A stretch of 64,000 nt of DNA from contig NC_018207.1 in assembly GCF_000219625.1 (NCBI RefSeq), positions 1,240,001 to 1,304,000 on the forward strand, given 5' to 3'. The number at the start of each line of letters is the position of its first letter. The stretch's first letter is position 1. Position numbers and translations under genes: made by a program. This stretch comes from Zymoseptoria tritici IPO323 (taxonomy: Eukaryota; Ascomycota; Dothideomycetes; Mycosphaerellales; Mycosphaerellaceae). Positions 9,062 to 18,392 of this stretch are shown here, one piece after another. The notes under the pieces were generated by a model. It had not been told where the DNA came from. It saw only the letters and a list, made by a program, of their open reading frames with translations, and did not search any database.

Positions 9062-11260
9062 TCAAATCATCATACTCCTCCTCCGTCCCGCCGCCCTCTC
9101 AACCCTTCCCTCATTCTTCCCCAACAAACTCGCAGCACCAGCACCAGCACCAGTGGCAGGTCTCACAGCCCCCAGCCCACCCTCCTTGACAACCGAAGAA
9201 TGCCGCCTTCCCGCCGCAATCTTCTTCACTTTCGAGGCGTCCTGACCCGCCTCACCCTCCAGTCCCGGCGAAGACGAGTCTTTGAATTCATACAACTCCA
9301 TCTCCGCCAACTTCCTCGCCGTTTCATCGACCGTCACAGAAGCCGAAGCCTCCAACGGCAATTGCGTCGAAGTAACCCGACGATCAAGAATCGAATGCCG
9401 TTTCCTCGTCGCAGGCACCAAATTCGACCCCAACCCATTCGGACGAGCCGCGACAACGATCTTATTCTCGTCGACAGGCATCATCGCCTCCTGCGTCGAA
9501 GAAGTCGGTTCGGGCAAGTGGTGCAGATCCGTGCTCTTCTCTCGTAGCGGACTTCCCGGCATGGCAGCAGTGTGTTTCCAGAGATCGTCGTCGTCTTCGG
9601 GCTCGGATTTGATCGTGACGCTGGAGTGGTTCTGCTTCTTCTCTGTTGATGGGCCCATGGTTCGTCGCCGATCTTGAATGCCGCTGATTGCGTCGACCAT
9701 TTGTTTTCCGGGACGGCGCATTTTGGCGACGAGGCTGGGTTCGGCGTAGTTTACTGAGGGTCGGGCACGGCGGGAGGGGCGGGCGCCGCCGTCGGTTGTG
9801 TTGCTGATTGAGGAGAGGTCGGAGGGCGGAGGTGTGTCGCGGGTTGTGGTTTGTTTGGCGGAGGACTCGGACGGGGTGGGCGAGAACAGGAGGGAGGCGG
9901 CTGGGGTCTTTGGTGGAAGGTCAGGCGCAGAGGGCTGGGGGAGAGCAATGTCGACGGCCGTGGGCGCGTCTTCGGCGAATGAAGGCTGTGGGATGGCAGA
10001 GACTCGTTGTCCGCGTGAAGGGGGACGGTCTTTGCTGGTCGGTGGAAGACGTGGTGCAGGCTGCTTTTTCAAGTCGTCCTGGAGAGGCTTCGCTTCCTTC
10101 GCCTCAGCTTTTCTAGGTGACATGTTGACACTCTTGTCGCCCAAGACCCGCCTTACGGGCTTGACTGGCGACGCAGGCGCCATGTCCATATCAACGAAGG
10201 GCTTCTTCGCTTTCGAGACCTTTTCAACCACGCTTGAGATTTCTTCTCCTTCCAACCCATTTTGGTCCGCCGCAGGTCTCCGACTGAACGTGAAGTCGTC
10301 TTGGGATGGTGGCTTCACAGTTCGATCTGCAGAAGTATCTCGATCTGCCAGTTTCCTCTTCGCGCCAGTCCGCAGTATCAACGGCGCCACATCCCCAGCA
10401 GGCTTCACGGGAGACTGTGCGAGTATCGATGATCGTCTCATATCCACCTTCGAAGTACTGTCCTTTCTCTTCCGTCTCGTTTCGAGGTTGACAGTTGGAA
10501 GCAGATCCTCATCCACAATCGGCGGAGGCGAAACTTCCTTGGGCTCGGATTCCTGGCTGTTGAACTCGAAGTGAGCGACAGGAGGAGGACCAATATCAGG
10601 ACTGCCGCTTCCTGCGCTCTGATCCGACAGCCTGATTGCACGTATACTCTCGTTGTCCAAAGTCTGTCGCGAAAAGGTCTTATCTTCTGCAATCGTCGGC
10701 ATTTGCGTCTCTCGCATGAGTTCGGCCAGCGGTTGTCTTTCTCGGTATTGCTGCCGGCTTGGGCTGAGTATCCTTTCCTTCTCGACCACCTCTCTCTCGA
10801 AAGTGATATCCGATGTGCCGTCATCCTCAAGCTCTTCGACCATTCCACTCAGCTCTGCCAATTTCGATCGCAAGTCCGCCTTCACCCGCCTGATCGCTGC
10901 GTTTGAGGCCTGCCGCCTCGCGCCCTGTAGCTCATTTTCCAATCCAAGCACTCGCTCTCGAAGTTCCAGGTTATTCGAAAGTAGCCTGCTGATTTCGAGC
11001 TCAAGACTTCTGATCTTGAGGGATTGTGCGGAGTTGTTCTTTGCGAGCTCGCGGTTCTGTCGGATGAATCTTCGTTTCACTTCTTCAAGGTCAGTGGTAG
11101 GTTTCTCTCTGGGCGCTCTTGATTTCGTCCGCATGTCGCATGATTGTTGTGGATGCTCGAGATGGTAAGACTCACATGCGTCAACACTCTCCGCCCCTGC
11201 GATCCCAATCGTAGTGATGGCGGGCGCAGAAGCGGCAGGTGGTTCATTCAGTCGCGCCAT
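9062..11260 (-). CDS. SGO1: Shugoshin, centromeric cohesin protector
   Basis: Shugoshin recruits PP2A-B56 to centromeres and protects cohesin from separase. The protein is 732 residues if it starts at MARLNEPPAASAP, the usual shugoshin opening in Pezizomycotina. The N-terminal coiled coil spans about residues 58-125 and contains EEVKRRFIRQNRELAKNN, SLKIRSLELEISRLLSNNLE and LRERVLGLENELQGARRQAS, the region that dimerises and binds B56. The basic C-terminal SGO motif lies near residues 496-520 (SRRARPSVNYAEPSLVAKM followed by RRPGK). The middle is long, disordered and Ser/Pro-rich, as in other shugoshins. About 35 residues between the leader and the coil are unusual; a GTGAGT donor is there, but every nearby acceptor creates a stop, so I read through. 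An upstream in-frame ATG at 11449 is less likely. The gene diverges from DAD2. Confidence 0.88.
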   Translation of the reverse strand: MARLNEPPAASAPAITTIGIAGAESVDACESYHLEHPQQSCDMRTKSRAPREKPTTDLEEVKRRFIRQNRELAKNNSAQSLKIRSLELEISRLLSNNLELRERVLGLENELQGARRQASNAAIRRVKADLRSKLAELSGMVEELEDDGTSDITFEREVVEKERILSPSRQQYRERQPLAELMRETQMPTIAEDKTFSRQTLDNESIRAIRLSDQSAGSGSPDIGPPPVAHFEFNSQESEPKEVSPPPIVDEDLLPTVNLETRRKRKDSTSKVDMRRSSILAQSPVKPAGDVAPLILRTGAKRKLADRDTSADRTVKPPSQDDFTFSRRPAADQNGLEGEEISSVVEKVSKAKKPFVDMDMAPASPVKPVRRVLGDKSVNMSPRKAEAKEAKPLQDDLKKQPAPRLPPTSKDRPPSRGQRVSAIPQPSFAEDAPTAVDIALPQPSAPDLPPKTPAASLLFSPTPSESSAKQTTTRDTPPPSDLSSISNTTDGGARPSRRARPSVNYAEPSLVAKMRRPGKQMVDAISGIQDRRRTMGPSTEKKQNHSSVTIKSEPEDDDDLWKHTAAMPGSPLREKSTDLHHLPEPTSSTQEAMMPVDENKIVVAARPNGLGSNLVPATRKRHSILDRRVTSTQLPLEASASVTVDETARKLAEMELYEFKDSSSPGLEGEAGQDASKVKKIAAGRRHSSVVKEGGLGAVRPATGAGAGAASLLGKNEGRVERAAGRRRSMMI

Positions 11261-11622
11261 GCAACGGTAAACATGGGCAAGGTCGTAGTCGCCGTGGGAA
11301 GCTCGAAGTGATGTTGGCGGTAGTGAGGTGGGGTTCGTTCGCGATAGTGATCTGCTTGTGAAAGACTGCAAAAGTGAGATGCTGCACGGTAGTCCTGTAA
11401 TTGTCAATGAGGGTCTAGCAATTGTCGGCGATAGCTCGTGTGTCATCAAGGTTTTTGTCGTCGATGTTTGGGCGTCTGTTTACACTCACGGAAAGCTTCC
11501 CGTGCCAGTGGGGCAACAGCCGAAATCGTTCTGGGGCCAAATCGAAGCGCGTCTCCCCACGCTTGGGACATGATCACGAACTTCACCTCCGAGCGAAAGA
11601 CCTTTATTATATCGTCGCAACA
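11261..11622. promoter_or_regulatory. Shared divergent promoter of SGO1 and DAD2
   Basis: A 362-bp interval separates the start codons of two chromosome-segregation genes transcribed in opposite directions. No specific factor site was assigned. Co-regulation in mitosis is an inference from the arrangement. Confidence 0.45.
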
Positions 11623-12120
11623 ATGTCCTACGCACCGCGACCCACGTCGGGTCTGATCCGACCGTCCTCCCGCATGTCAAGCCAAACGGGCTCACAGTCG
11701 CAATCCTCAGCCCTTCAAGCCCGCATCAACGAGAAGAAAGTCGAGCTCGAATCTCTGAAACAACTACGCGATCTTTCGGCAGGGCTCGCGGGTCAGATGC
11801 AGCAATTGGAGGAGAAGCTCTCGACTTTGAGCAATGGTACGGAAGCTGTTGCAGCGGTCATGGGAAATTGGAATACGGTGCTGAGGGCTGTGTATATGGC
11901 GAGTGGTGCGTCTGGTTAGGTTTTGTGAAAGAAGAGACGCGGAATACTGACGTACGGTGTAGCGAGCATACCAAAACCCAAGGACGAAGAGGAGCAAGCA
12001 AATGGGAAAGCGGAGGCCGTTGAACCTGCTCTGCCGCAGACTTTGGTCAGGATCCCGATCCAGCAAGCGGAGGCTGCGCAGCGAGAGAAAGAGCTCAAGG
12101 AAGCTAGCAGCGGAGGTTGA
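11623..12120 (+). CDS. DAD2: DASH/Dam1 complex subunit Dad2, two exons
   Basis: Outer-kinetochore component of the DASH ring that couples kinetochores to microtubules. The exons are 11623-11905 and 11963-12120, giving 146 residues. The core carries ALQARINEKKVELESLKQLR, DLSAGLAGQMQQLEEKLSTL and NGTEAVAAVMGNWNTVLRAV, which is the Dad2 family signature. The intron (GTGCGT donor) splits a codon and rejoins as MASASIPKP, matching the family's MASxxIPKP segment. The fungal-specific N-terminus is Ser/Gln-rich and the C-terminus acidic and helical. The start ATG directly precedes SYAPRPTSGLIRPSSR. It faces away from shugoshin, so two kinetochore/centromere genes share one promoter region. Confidence 0.92.
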
Positions 12121-12873
12121 GAGGGTTGGAAACTGAAGGATTCGACGAACAGGACGAATTGCATACACGCCACTGGTTGATGTCTAAATAACTGCGGCCA
12201 CACGCACGAGGACACAGGTCGGCATCGTAGAGGACAAGTGCGGCAGCCAGCCGCCCATTGTCCAAGGGAGACATCGCAGGGCGTGGTGGCCGAGGGCACA
12301 ATTCGGGACCAAGCCGCGGAGAAGTCGTTAATGCTCGGGTTGGCAGCACTGGCAGTGCACGAGATGGCAGGGTCAATCGTGCAGCGAACCGAAATCGACG
12401 CGCAGTGATTGGAAGGGTCGTGGCGAGACAGTGTGACAAGTCGCAGTACAGGGCATGCAACAAAGATGGTGAATGCCTCCAATCCTCCTCCGATCGTCTT
12501 CCACTGGATATGAGTCCTGTGTCTTTCAGCGAAGAGATCCATCGCTTTCCATGGCAGTATCGCCAGGAGCTGTTGATACGGTGTGCCATTAACGATAAGT
12601 CTTCCGCAGCAACGAACGAATGCTTCTAATGATGATCTCGTCGAAGGCTCGGTTTTATCATCAAGTGTGACCAACCAGTGTAGCCGCAGCATCAACACGT
12701 AGCTCTGGTCGCTCTCCAAGATGGCTGGCATTTTTGTTCGCTCGAGCTCCTGTCTCTGGGCATTGTCTTTGCAGTGGCTGTAGTATGCATCCATGGTACC
12801 AGAAAGCCGTGATGCTGGTATTCCAGAGGCGTGTAGTATGCATTGTGCCGGTCAAATGCGTCGCCAACATATT
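12121..12873. other. Intergenic between DAD2 and YPI1 (tail to tail)
   Basis: A 292-codon open frame on the minus strand crosses this interval and the end of DAD2, but it shows no domain, poor composition and overlap with real exon sequence. I regard it as chance. Nothing else is evident. Confidence 0.4.
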
Positions 12874-13353
12874 TCAACCCTCCTTCTTCGCCTTTGGCTT
12901 CGGTTGCCTCTCGTAGGCATTGGGACTTGGCCTCCTCTCCTTTCCCTTTCCACTTCCTTCGCCGCCATCTTTGCCGTCCTTATCGTCATGATCATGCTTT
13001 CTGCCACGGCCCTTCTTCCCACTCCCACCCGCTTTCTTCGCCTTGCTCAGATCCGGTTCAGAGTCGCTGTCTGACGAGCTCGAATCGGAACTGCTATCGC
13101 CAGGCTCGTGGGGTCCATGGTAAATACAGCAGACTTTTGACGACTTCTTGCCCATATGCTCGTTGTCAATGACATCCTCTGCCCATTGGATGCGCCGACC
13201 TTCTGAGGGTTCTCCGCGAAGACGGAGCGTTGCTGATGGAGTCTCGGGGTTGTGTTCAGTCTGGAGAATGGTCTGGCTGCCGTGGGATGCTGGAGCTGCG
13301 GCTGTCGCTCCTCTTGTCGGTAGAGAGCCTAGCGTTGTGCGTGGTTGAGCCAT
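12874..13353 (-). CDS. YPI1: Type 1 protein phosphatase inhibitor Ypi1
   Basis: Ypi1 (inhibitor-3 family) binds the catalytic subunit Glc7/PP1 and modulates its nuclear activity. The protein has 159 residues. The conserved core near residues 54-80 reads [20 protein letters not shown] followed by KVCCIYH. IQWAED is the RVxF-like PP1-docking element and the KVCCIYH segment is the second family hallmark. The C-terminal half is disordered: a Ser/Asp run, then Lys/Gly-rich sequence typical of nuclear proteins. The start at [10 protein letters not shown] was chosen because upstream sequence in the same frame has no family similarity. The gene diverges from CRM1 over a 612-bp interval. Confidence 0.9.
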   Translation of the reverse strand: MAQPRTTLGSLPTRGATAAAPASHGSQTILQTEHNPETPSATLRLRGEPSEGRRIQWAEDVIDNEHMGKKSSKVCCIYHGPHEPGDSSSDSSSSDSDSEPDLSKAKKAGGSGKKGRGRKHDHDDKDGKDGGEGSGKGKERRPSPNAYERQPKPKAKKEG

Positions 13354-13965
13354 TGTTCGCCAGGGGGTGTTCGCAGCGTGTATTTCGAGAGCAGATGAAG
13401 GATCTCTGATCAATGGATGTATGGAATGTCTAGCTTGAAGATCGACCTTGGCGGCAGATGACAGTGAACCTTCTGGCAGGTGAGGGGCAAAAGCGCGAGA
13501 CAACAAAGACGGCTGGTAGGGCTGAACTTCCTCTCTTTCTGCGCAGCGATCGAACCTCAACACTATCGTCCAACAAACTCCGTGTGCTCTTCAACGTGAA
13601 TACAGGCCTCCATTTGTCAGCGAGGAATCACAGAGCTACCCTGTCGTGTTCGACTCCAGAGCTTGTCCCACGTTTGACATCACCGAGAAAAGCCGTGTCA
13701 CTCTCCGCCTCCAACCACCGACCTTCACGACCGATCCGATCTCCTTCAAACAACACCACCGACTCTGCTCACGGCCGACATTATCTCACACAGCCGCGGT
13801 CACCGTGCATCACCACCCTCACGGCTCGCACGCACGTATACCACCGCATGAAACCGACCTAAGCGCAATCAGCGGTCTGCGCGCGTCACAAGCTTCCATA
13901 TCAGTGGTCTTCACGACTCTTCGCGTTGACGGACCATCCACGAAATACCATCACACACCGCAGTC
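13354..13965. promoter_or_regulatory. Divergent promoter region of YPI1 and CRM1
   Basis: The interval lies between two oppositely transcribed start codons. It contains no convincing open frame and is pyrimidine-rich near the CRM1 start, as expected for a leader. No individual regulatory site was assigned. Confidence 0.35.
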
Positions 13966-16900
13966 ATGGCGATGAGTATCGAGGAGCTCGACGCCACCGT
14001 GCGCGGCTTCTATGAAGGTCGTGGCGAGCAGCAAAAGCAGGCACAGGCGACACTCAACCAATTCAAAGAGAACCCGGATGCCTGGCTGATGGTGGACAAG
14101 ATCCTGCAAGACGCGCAATATCCGCAGACGAAGTACCTGGGACTACAAGTGCTCGACAATGTGATCATGACGAGGTGGAAGGTCTTGCCACGCGATCAGT
14201 GCCACGGCATTCGAAATTTCGTGGTCAACTTCATCATTGAGCAGAGTAGCACGGAGGAGAAGCTGCGCAAGGAGCGTGCACTGCTCAACAAACTGAACTT
14301 GGTGCTCGTCAGCATCCTCAAGCAGGAGTGGCCACACAACTGGCCGACCTTCATCAACGAGATCATCTCTTCATGCCGCAGTAGCTTGCCCATTTGCGAG
14401 AACAACATGGCTATTCTGCGTCTTCTATCGGAGGAAGTCTTTGACTTTTCCGCAGAACAGATGACGAGTACGAAGACACGGCAGCTGAAGCAGAGCATGT
14501 GCGACGAATTCACAAACATCTACAACCTGTGTTCAGAGATTCTCCGAACCGCAGATCAAGCCAGCCTTATCAAGGCGACGCTTGAGACCCTGCTACGCTT
14601 CCTCAACTGGATCCCACTCGGGTTCATCTTTGAGACTCCACCAACCGGCACATCCCTCATCGAGACGTTGCGCAGCCGCTTCCTTGAAGTTCCCGAGTTC
14701 CGCAACATCACCCTCAAGTGCCTGACTGAGATTGGCAGTTTGCAGACCGAGCACAACTGGAACGACAAGCTGGTTCAGATGTTTACCGATACCCTCACTA
14801 CAATCGCCAGCATCATCCCTCTCACCCTCGACCTGAAGACCACATACGCTTCCTCCAACAGCAGAGATCAGGAATTCGTGCAAAATCTCGCCCTCTTCCT
14901 CTGCAATTTCTTCAGCAATCATCTCTCCATCATTGAGAACCTTCCAAACAAGGACTTCCTTCTCCATGGCCACTTCTACCTCATCCGGATCAGTCAGATT
15001 GATGACCGTGAAATCTTCAAGATCTGCCTGGAGTACTGGACTAAGCTGGTCTGCGAGCTTTACGATGAGATGCAGCAGATCCCTATCACCGAGATGAACC
15101 CCTTGATCGGCGGTGCGGGAATGCAGAACGGCGGCGCGATCAACCCACAAGTCCTCGCCAACTACCCTCTTCGGAAGCACAAGTACACGGACGTGTTGTC
15201 TAACCTACGACAGGTCATGATTGAGAAAATGGTGCGGCCGGAGGAGGTGTTGATCGTGGAGAACGATGAAGGTGAAATCGTGCGCGAGTTCGTGAAGGAG
15301 TCAGATACCATTCAGCTGTACAAGACGACTAGAGAATGCCTGGTATTCCTCACCCACCTGGATGTTGTCAACACCGAGCAGATCATGTCTGAGAAGCTTG
15401 CTCGGCAGGTCGACGGTACCGAGTGGAGCTGGGGCAATTGCAACACCCTCTGCTGGGCTATTGGTTCGATCTCCGGTGCGATGAATGAGGAGACCGAGAA
15501 GCGCTTCCTCGTTACTGTCATCAAGGACCTACTCGGTCTGACCGAGATGAAGCGCGGCAAGGACAACAAGGCTGTCGTTGCGTCCAACATCATGTACATT
15601 GTTGGCCAATACCCACGCTTCCTCAAGGCACACTGGAAGTTCTTGAAGACCGTTGTCAACAAGCTGTTCGAGTTCATGCACGAGACGCATGAGGGAGTAC
15701 AGGACATGGCTTGCGACACTTTCATCAAGATTGCGAACAAGTGCAAGCGTCACTTCGTCATCCAGCAGCCCGGTGAGAACGAGCCGTTCATTGACGAGAT
15801 TGTCAAGACCATGCGCAAGATCACCTGCGATCTGTCACCTCAGCAGGTTCACACTTTCTACGAGGCCTGTGGGTACATGATCAGCGCACAAGGCGCCAAG
15901 AACACTCAAGAGCGTCTCATCGCCGAGCTGATGAGCTTGCCAAACTCCGCCTGGGATCAGATCATCCAGTCTGCTCACCAAGACCCCAGCATCCTCCACA
16001 ACTCCGAGACGATCAAGGTCATTGGCAACATCATGAAGACCAACGTGGCCGCGTGCAGCAGTATTGGGCCGTACTTCTACCCACAAATTGGCCGCATCTA
16101 CACCGACATGCTTACTATGTACCGTGCTTCTTCCCAGCTCATTGATGAAGCCGTGCAGCGGGACGGCAACATTGCGACGAAGATGCCAAAGGTCCGAGGT
16201 CTGAGGACTATCAAGAAGGAGATCCTCAAGCTCATCACCACCTACGTCGAGAAGGCTGATGATCTCGAAATGATCCACTCCACTCTCGTCCCACATCTGT
16301 TGGAAGCTGTTCTGCTCGATTACAAGAACAACGTTCCTGACGCACGCGAGGCGGAAGTCTTGGCTGTTATCACAGTGCTCATCACCAAGCTCCAGGTACG
16401 TTGGACTCCCAAGACAAGCAAGTACTTACTTGTACGGGCGTCCTCTGTGATGTATGACAAGCATGTACTGACATTTACAAACAGGGCATGATGACCGAGC
16501 AAGTTCCGGCAATCCTCGACAACGTGTTCGAGTGCACACTCGACATGATCAACAAGGACTTCTCCGAATACCCCGAGCATCGCGTGGAGTTCTTCAAGCT
16601 CCTCCGCGCAATCAACCAGCGCTGCTTCCCGGCTCTCCTCAAGCTCGATCAGACACACTTCAAGCTTGTCATCGACTCATGCATGTGGGCATCCAAGCAC
16701 GACAACCGTGCAGTCGAAGGAGAAGGTCTCAACATGTGCATCGAGCTTGTCGAGAACATGGCCAGCCACACCGACCAGCAGACCTGCGATGCTTTCTTCC
16801 AGAACTTCTTCACTACCGTCCTGCAAGATGTCTTCTTCGTCCTCACTGACTCCGATCACAAGGCTGGCTTTAAGTACCAATCAATGCTGCTTGCTCGCCT

Positions 16901-17276
16901 CTTCTGGCTGGTCGGCGCCAACAAAATCTCCGGACCCATCTACCAACAAGGCCAAGCCCAAGCCGGTACCTCGAACCGTGACTTCCTGCAGAACTTCGTT
17001 GCAGAGCTCCTCTCCAACGCCTTCCCCAACCTTCAAGCCGCCCAGATCACCAACTTCATCAAGCAGCTCTTCGAGAACACTGAAGACATTGCGAAGTTCA
17101 AGGTCATCCTCCGCGACTTCCTGATCCAACTCAAGGAGTTCTCCGGCGACAATGCCGAGCTCTTCACCGAGGATCGCGAGCAGGATCTGCAGGACGCGAA
17201 GGAGCGCGAGCGTGACCGTATGGCCAAGGTCGGTGGGCTTCTCAAGCCGAGTGAGTTGGATGATGAGGACTTGTGA
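13966..17276 (+). CDS. CRM1: Exportin-1 / CRM1 karyopherin, two exons
   Basis: Nuclear export receptor for leucine-rich NES cargoes, working with RanGTP. The exons are 13966-16395 and 16485-17276, giving 1073 residues, the normal length for CRM1. The importin-beta-like N-terminus carries QAQATLNQFKENPDAW and YLGLQVLDNVIMTRWKVLP. The central NES-groove region contains KDLLGLTEMKRGKDNKAVVA and IMYIVGQYPRFLKAHWKFLK, followed by VNKLFEFMHETHEGVQDMAC. The C-terminus includes GFKYQSMLLARLFWLV. At the residue that is the leptomycin B-reactive cysteine in human (Cys528), this protein has threonine (codon 15541-15543, residue 526). The start could also be the Met two codons later. The intron is phase 0 with a GTACGT donor. 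Confidence 0.97.
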
Positions 17277-18392
17277 CTGGATCAAGAAGTGGAACTTGCA
17301 AGAGGAAGTGGGAGAGGACTGACGAGTGAGGACGCTGAGCTGCTGGGGTTGTAGCTCGGCCGATCTTGGTGGGCATGCCAGACAGCACTCGCGTTGACTC
17401 AGGTTGTCGTGGCATCACTGCGCAAGACTGCACTGTGAAGCGCTTTGCTTTGGATCACCCTCAGTGCCGACCGAGCCGCAGCTAGTCATCGCTACATGCA
17501 TGCGCGGCGTGGTACGGGTAGAGCCAAGAGCTCTCATCGCACTCGAAAGAGACCAACGGTCGTCACATCAGGGAATAGCGAAACGGCCGAAACGGATGAT
17601 TGCATTGAGGACTGGAGAGGAGGTCTTTGACTCACAACGCTCCCCTCGACATATCCCATGGTACGTCCATGAGCTGGAGAAGGGCATCCAAAGTAGTAGA
17701 GATATCAAAAGAAAACGACTTTTCATGAGCTGTTCATCGTGAAGCTGTCGGAGTCAGACCATAGCCATGGCAGATCTACTCGCTGTATGTCATTCCTACC
17801 ATGAAATCGAGTGAGGTCGAAAAGTCAGCTTGGCGGTGGCCATTTCAGGAAGGAGGCTCCACTTTTTCCTGCCGCCTAAATCTTTCACTTCACTCGTCGT
17901 TTCTCTCTGACTGCCTGACCACACTGCCTATTGCGGTATGCTTTCAAGGCATCCTTCCCGCCACAGCGCTTGCGGTCTTTCCCTTATCGACAAGAGCACG
18001 AGCTGCCTGATATGCCGTGCCACTGCGGGCAAACAGCATGGATCTCCGAATTCTGGCTCCTGTTTGGCTGGCATGTGTTTGATCTTTGGGCGAGCTCACC
18101 GGAGTCGGTGGATCTTCAGTTGAGTCATTGGTTGCAACTGGTGGTTGCCTTTTGTGACATGTGAATGCTTTGAGGCATGTGAGGTGGTATAAAGATTTCT
18201 ATCCTGCTCTTTGAATCCTTTCGACTTCTTCAACCTCTTCGCTGCTTCACCTTTTACATCACCATTGCATTCTCGATACCTCCAGACAATCAATTCGGGA
18301 TATAAGCGCACTACACACCATCAAACAACGCAGGCACAGCTCCTTGAACCATCACCATCACCATCACTTTCAACTTCATTCCATCCACGGCA
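17277..18392. other. Intergenic between CRM1 and the AAA ATPase gene
   Basis: About 1.1 kb without a supportable gene. The distal 200 bases are pyrimidine-rich and carry a short CACCAT-type microsatellite around 18349-18367, just upstream of the ATPase start. This probably belongs to its 5' leader. Confidence 0.4.

Noticed and set aside
11916..12794. 292-codon minus-strand open frame
   Set aside because: It overlaps the DAD2 second exon antisense, has no domain and an odd composition.
18349..18371. His-tag-like CACCATCACC run suggesting vector sequence
   Set aside because: It lies upstream of the start codon, is a common microsatellite, and the surroundings are ordinary fungal DNA.
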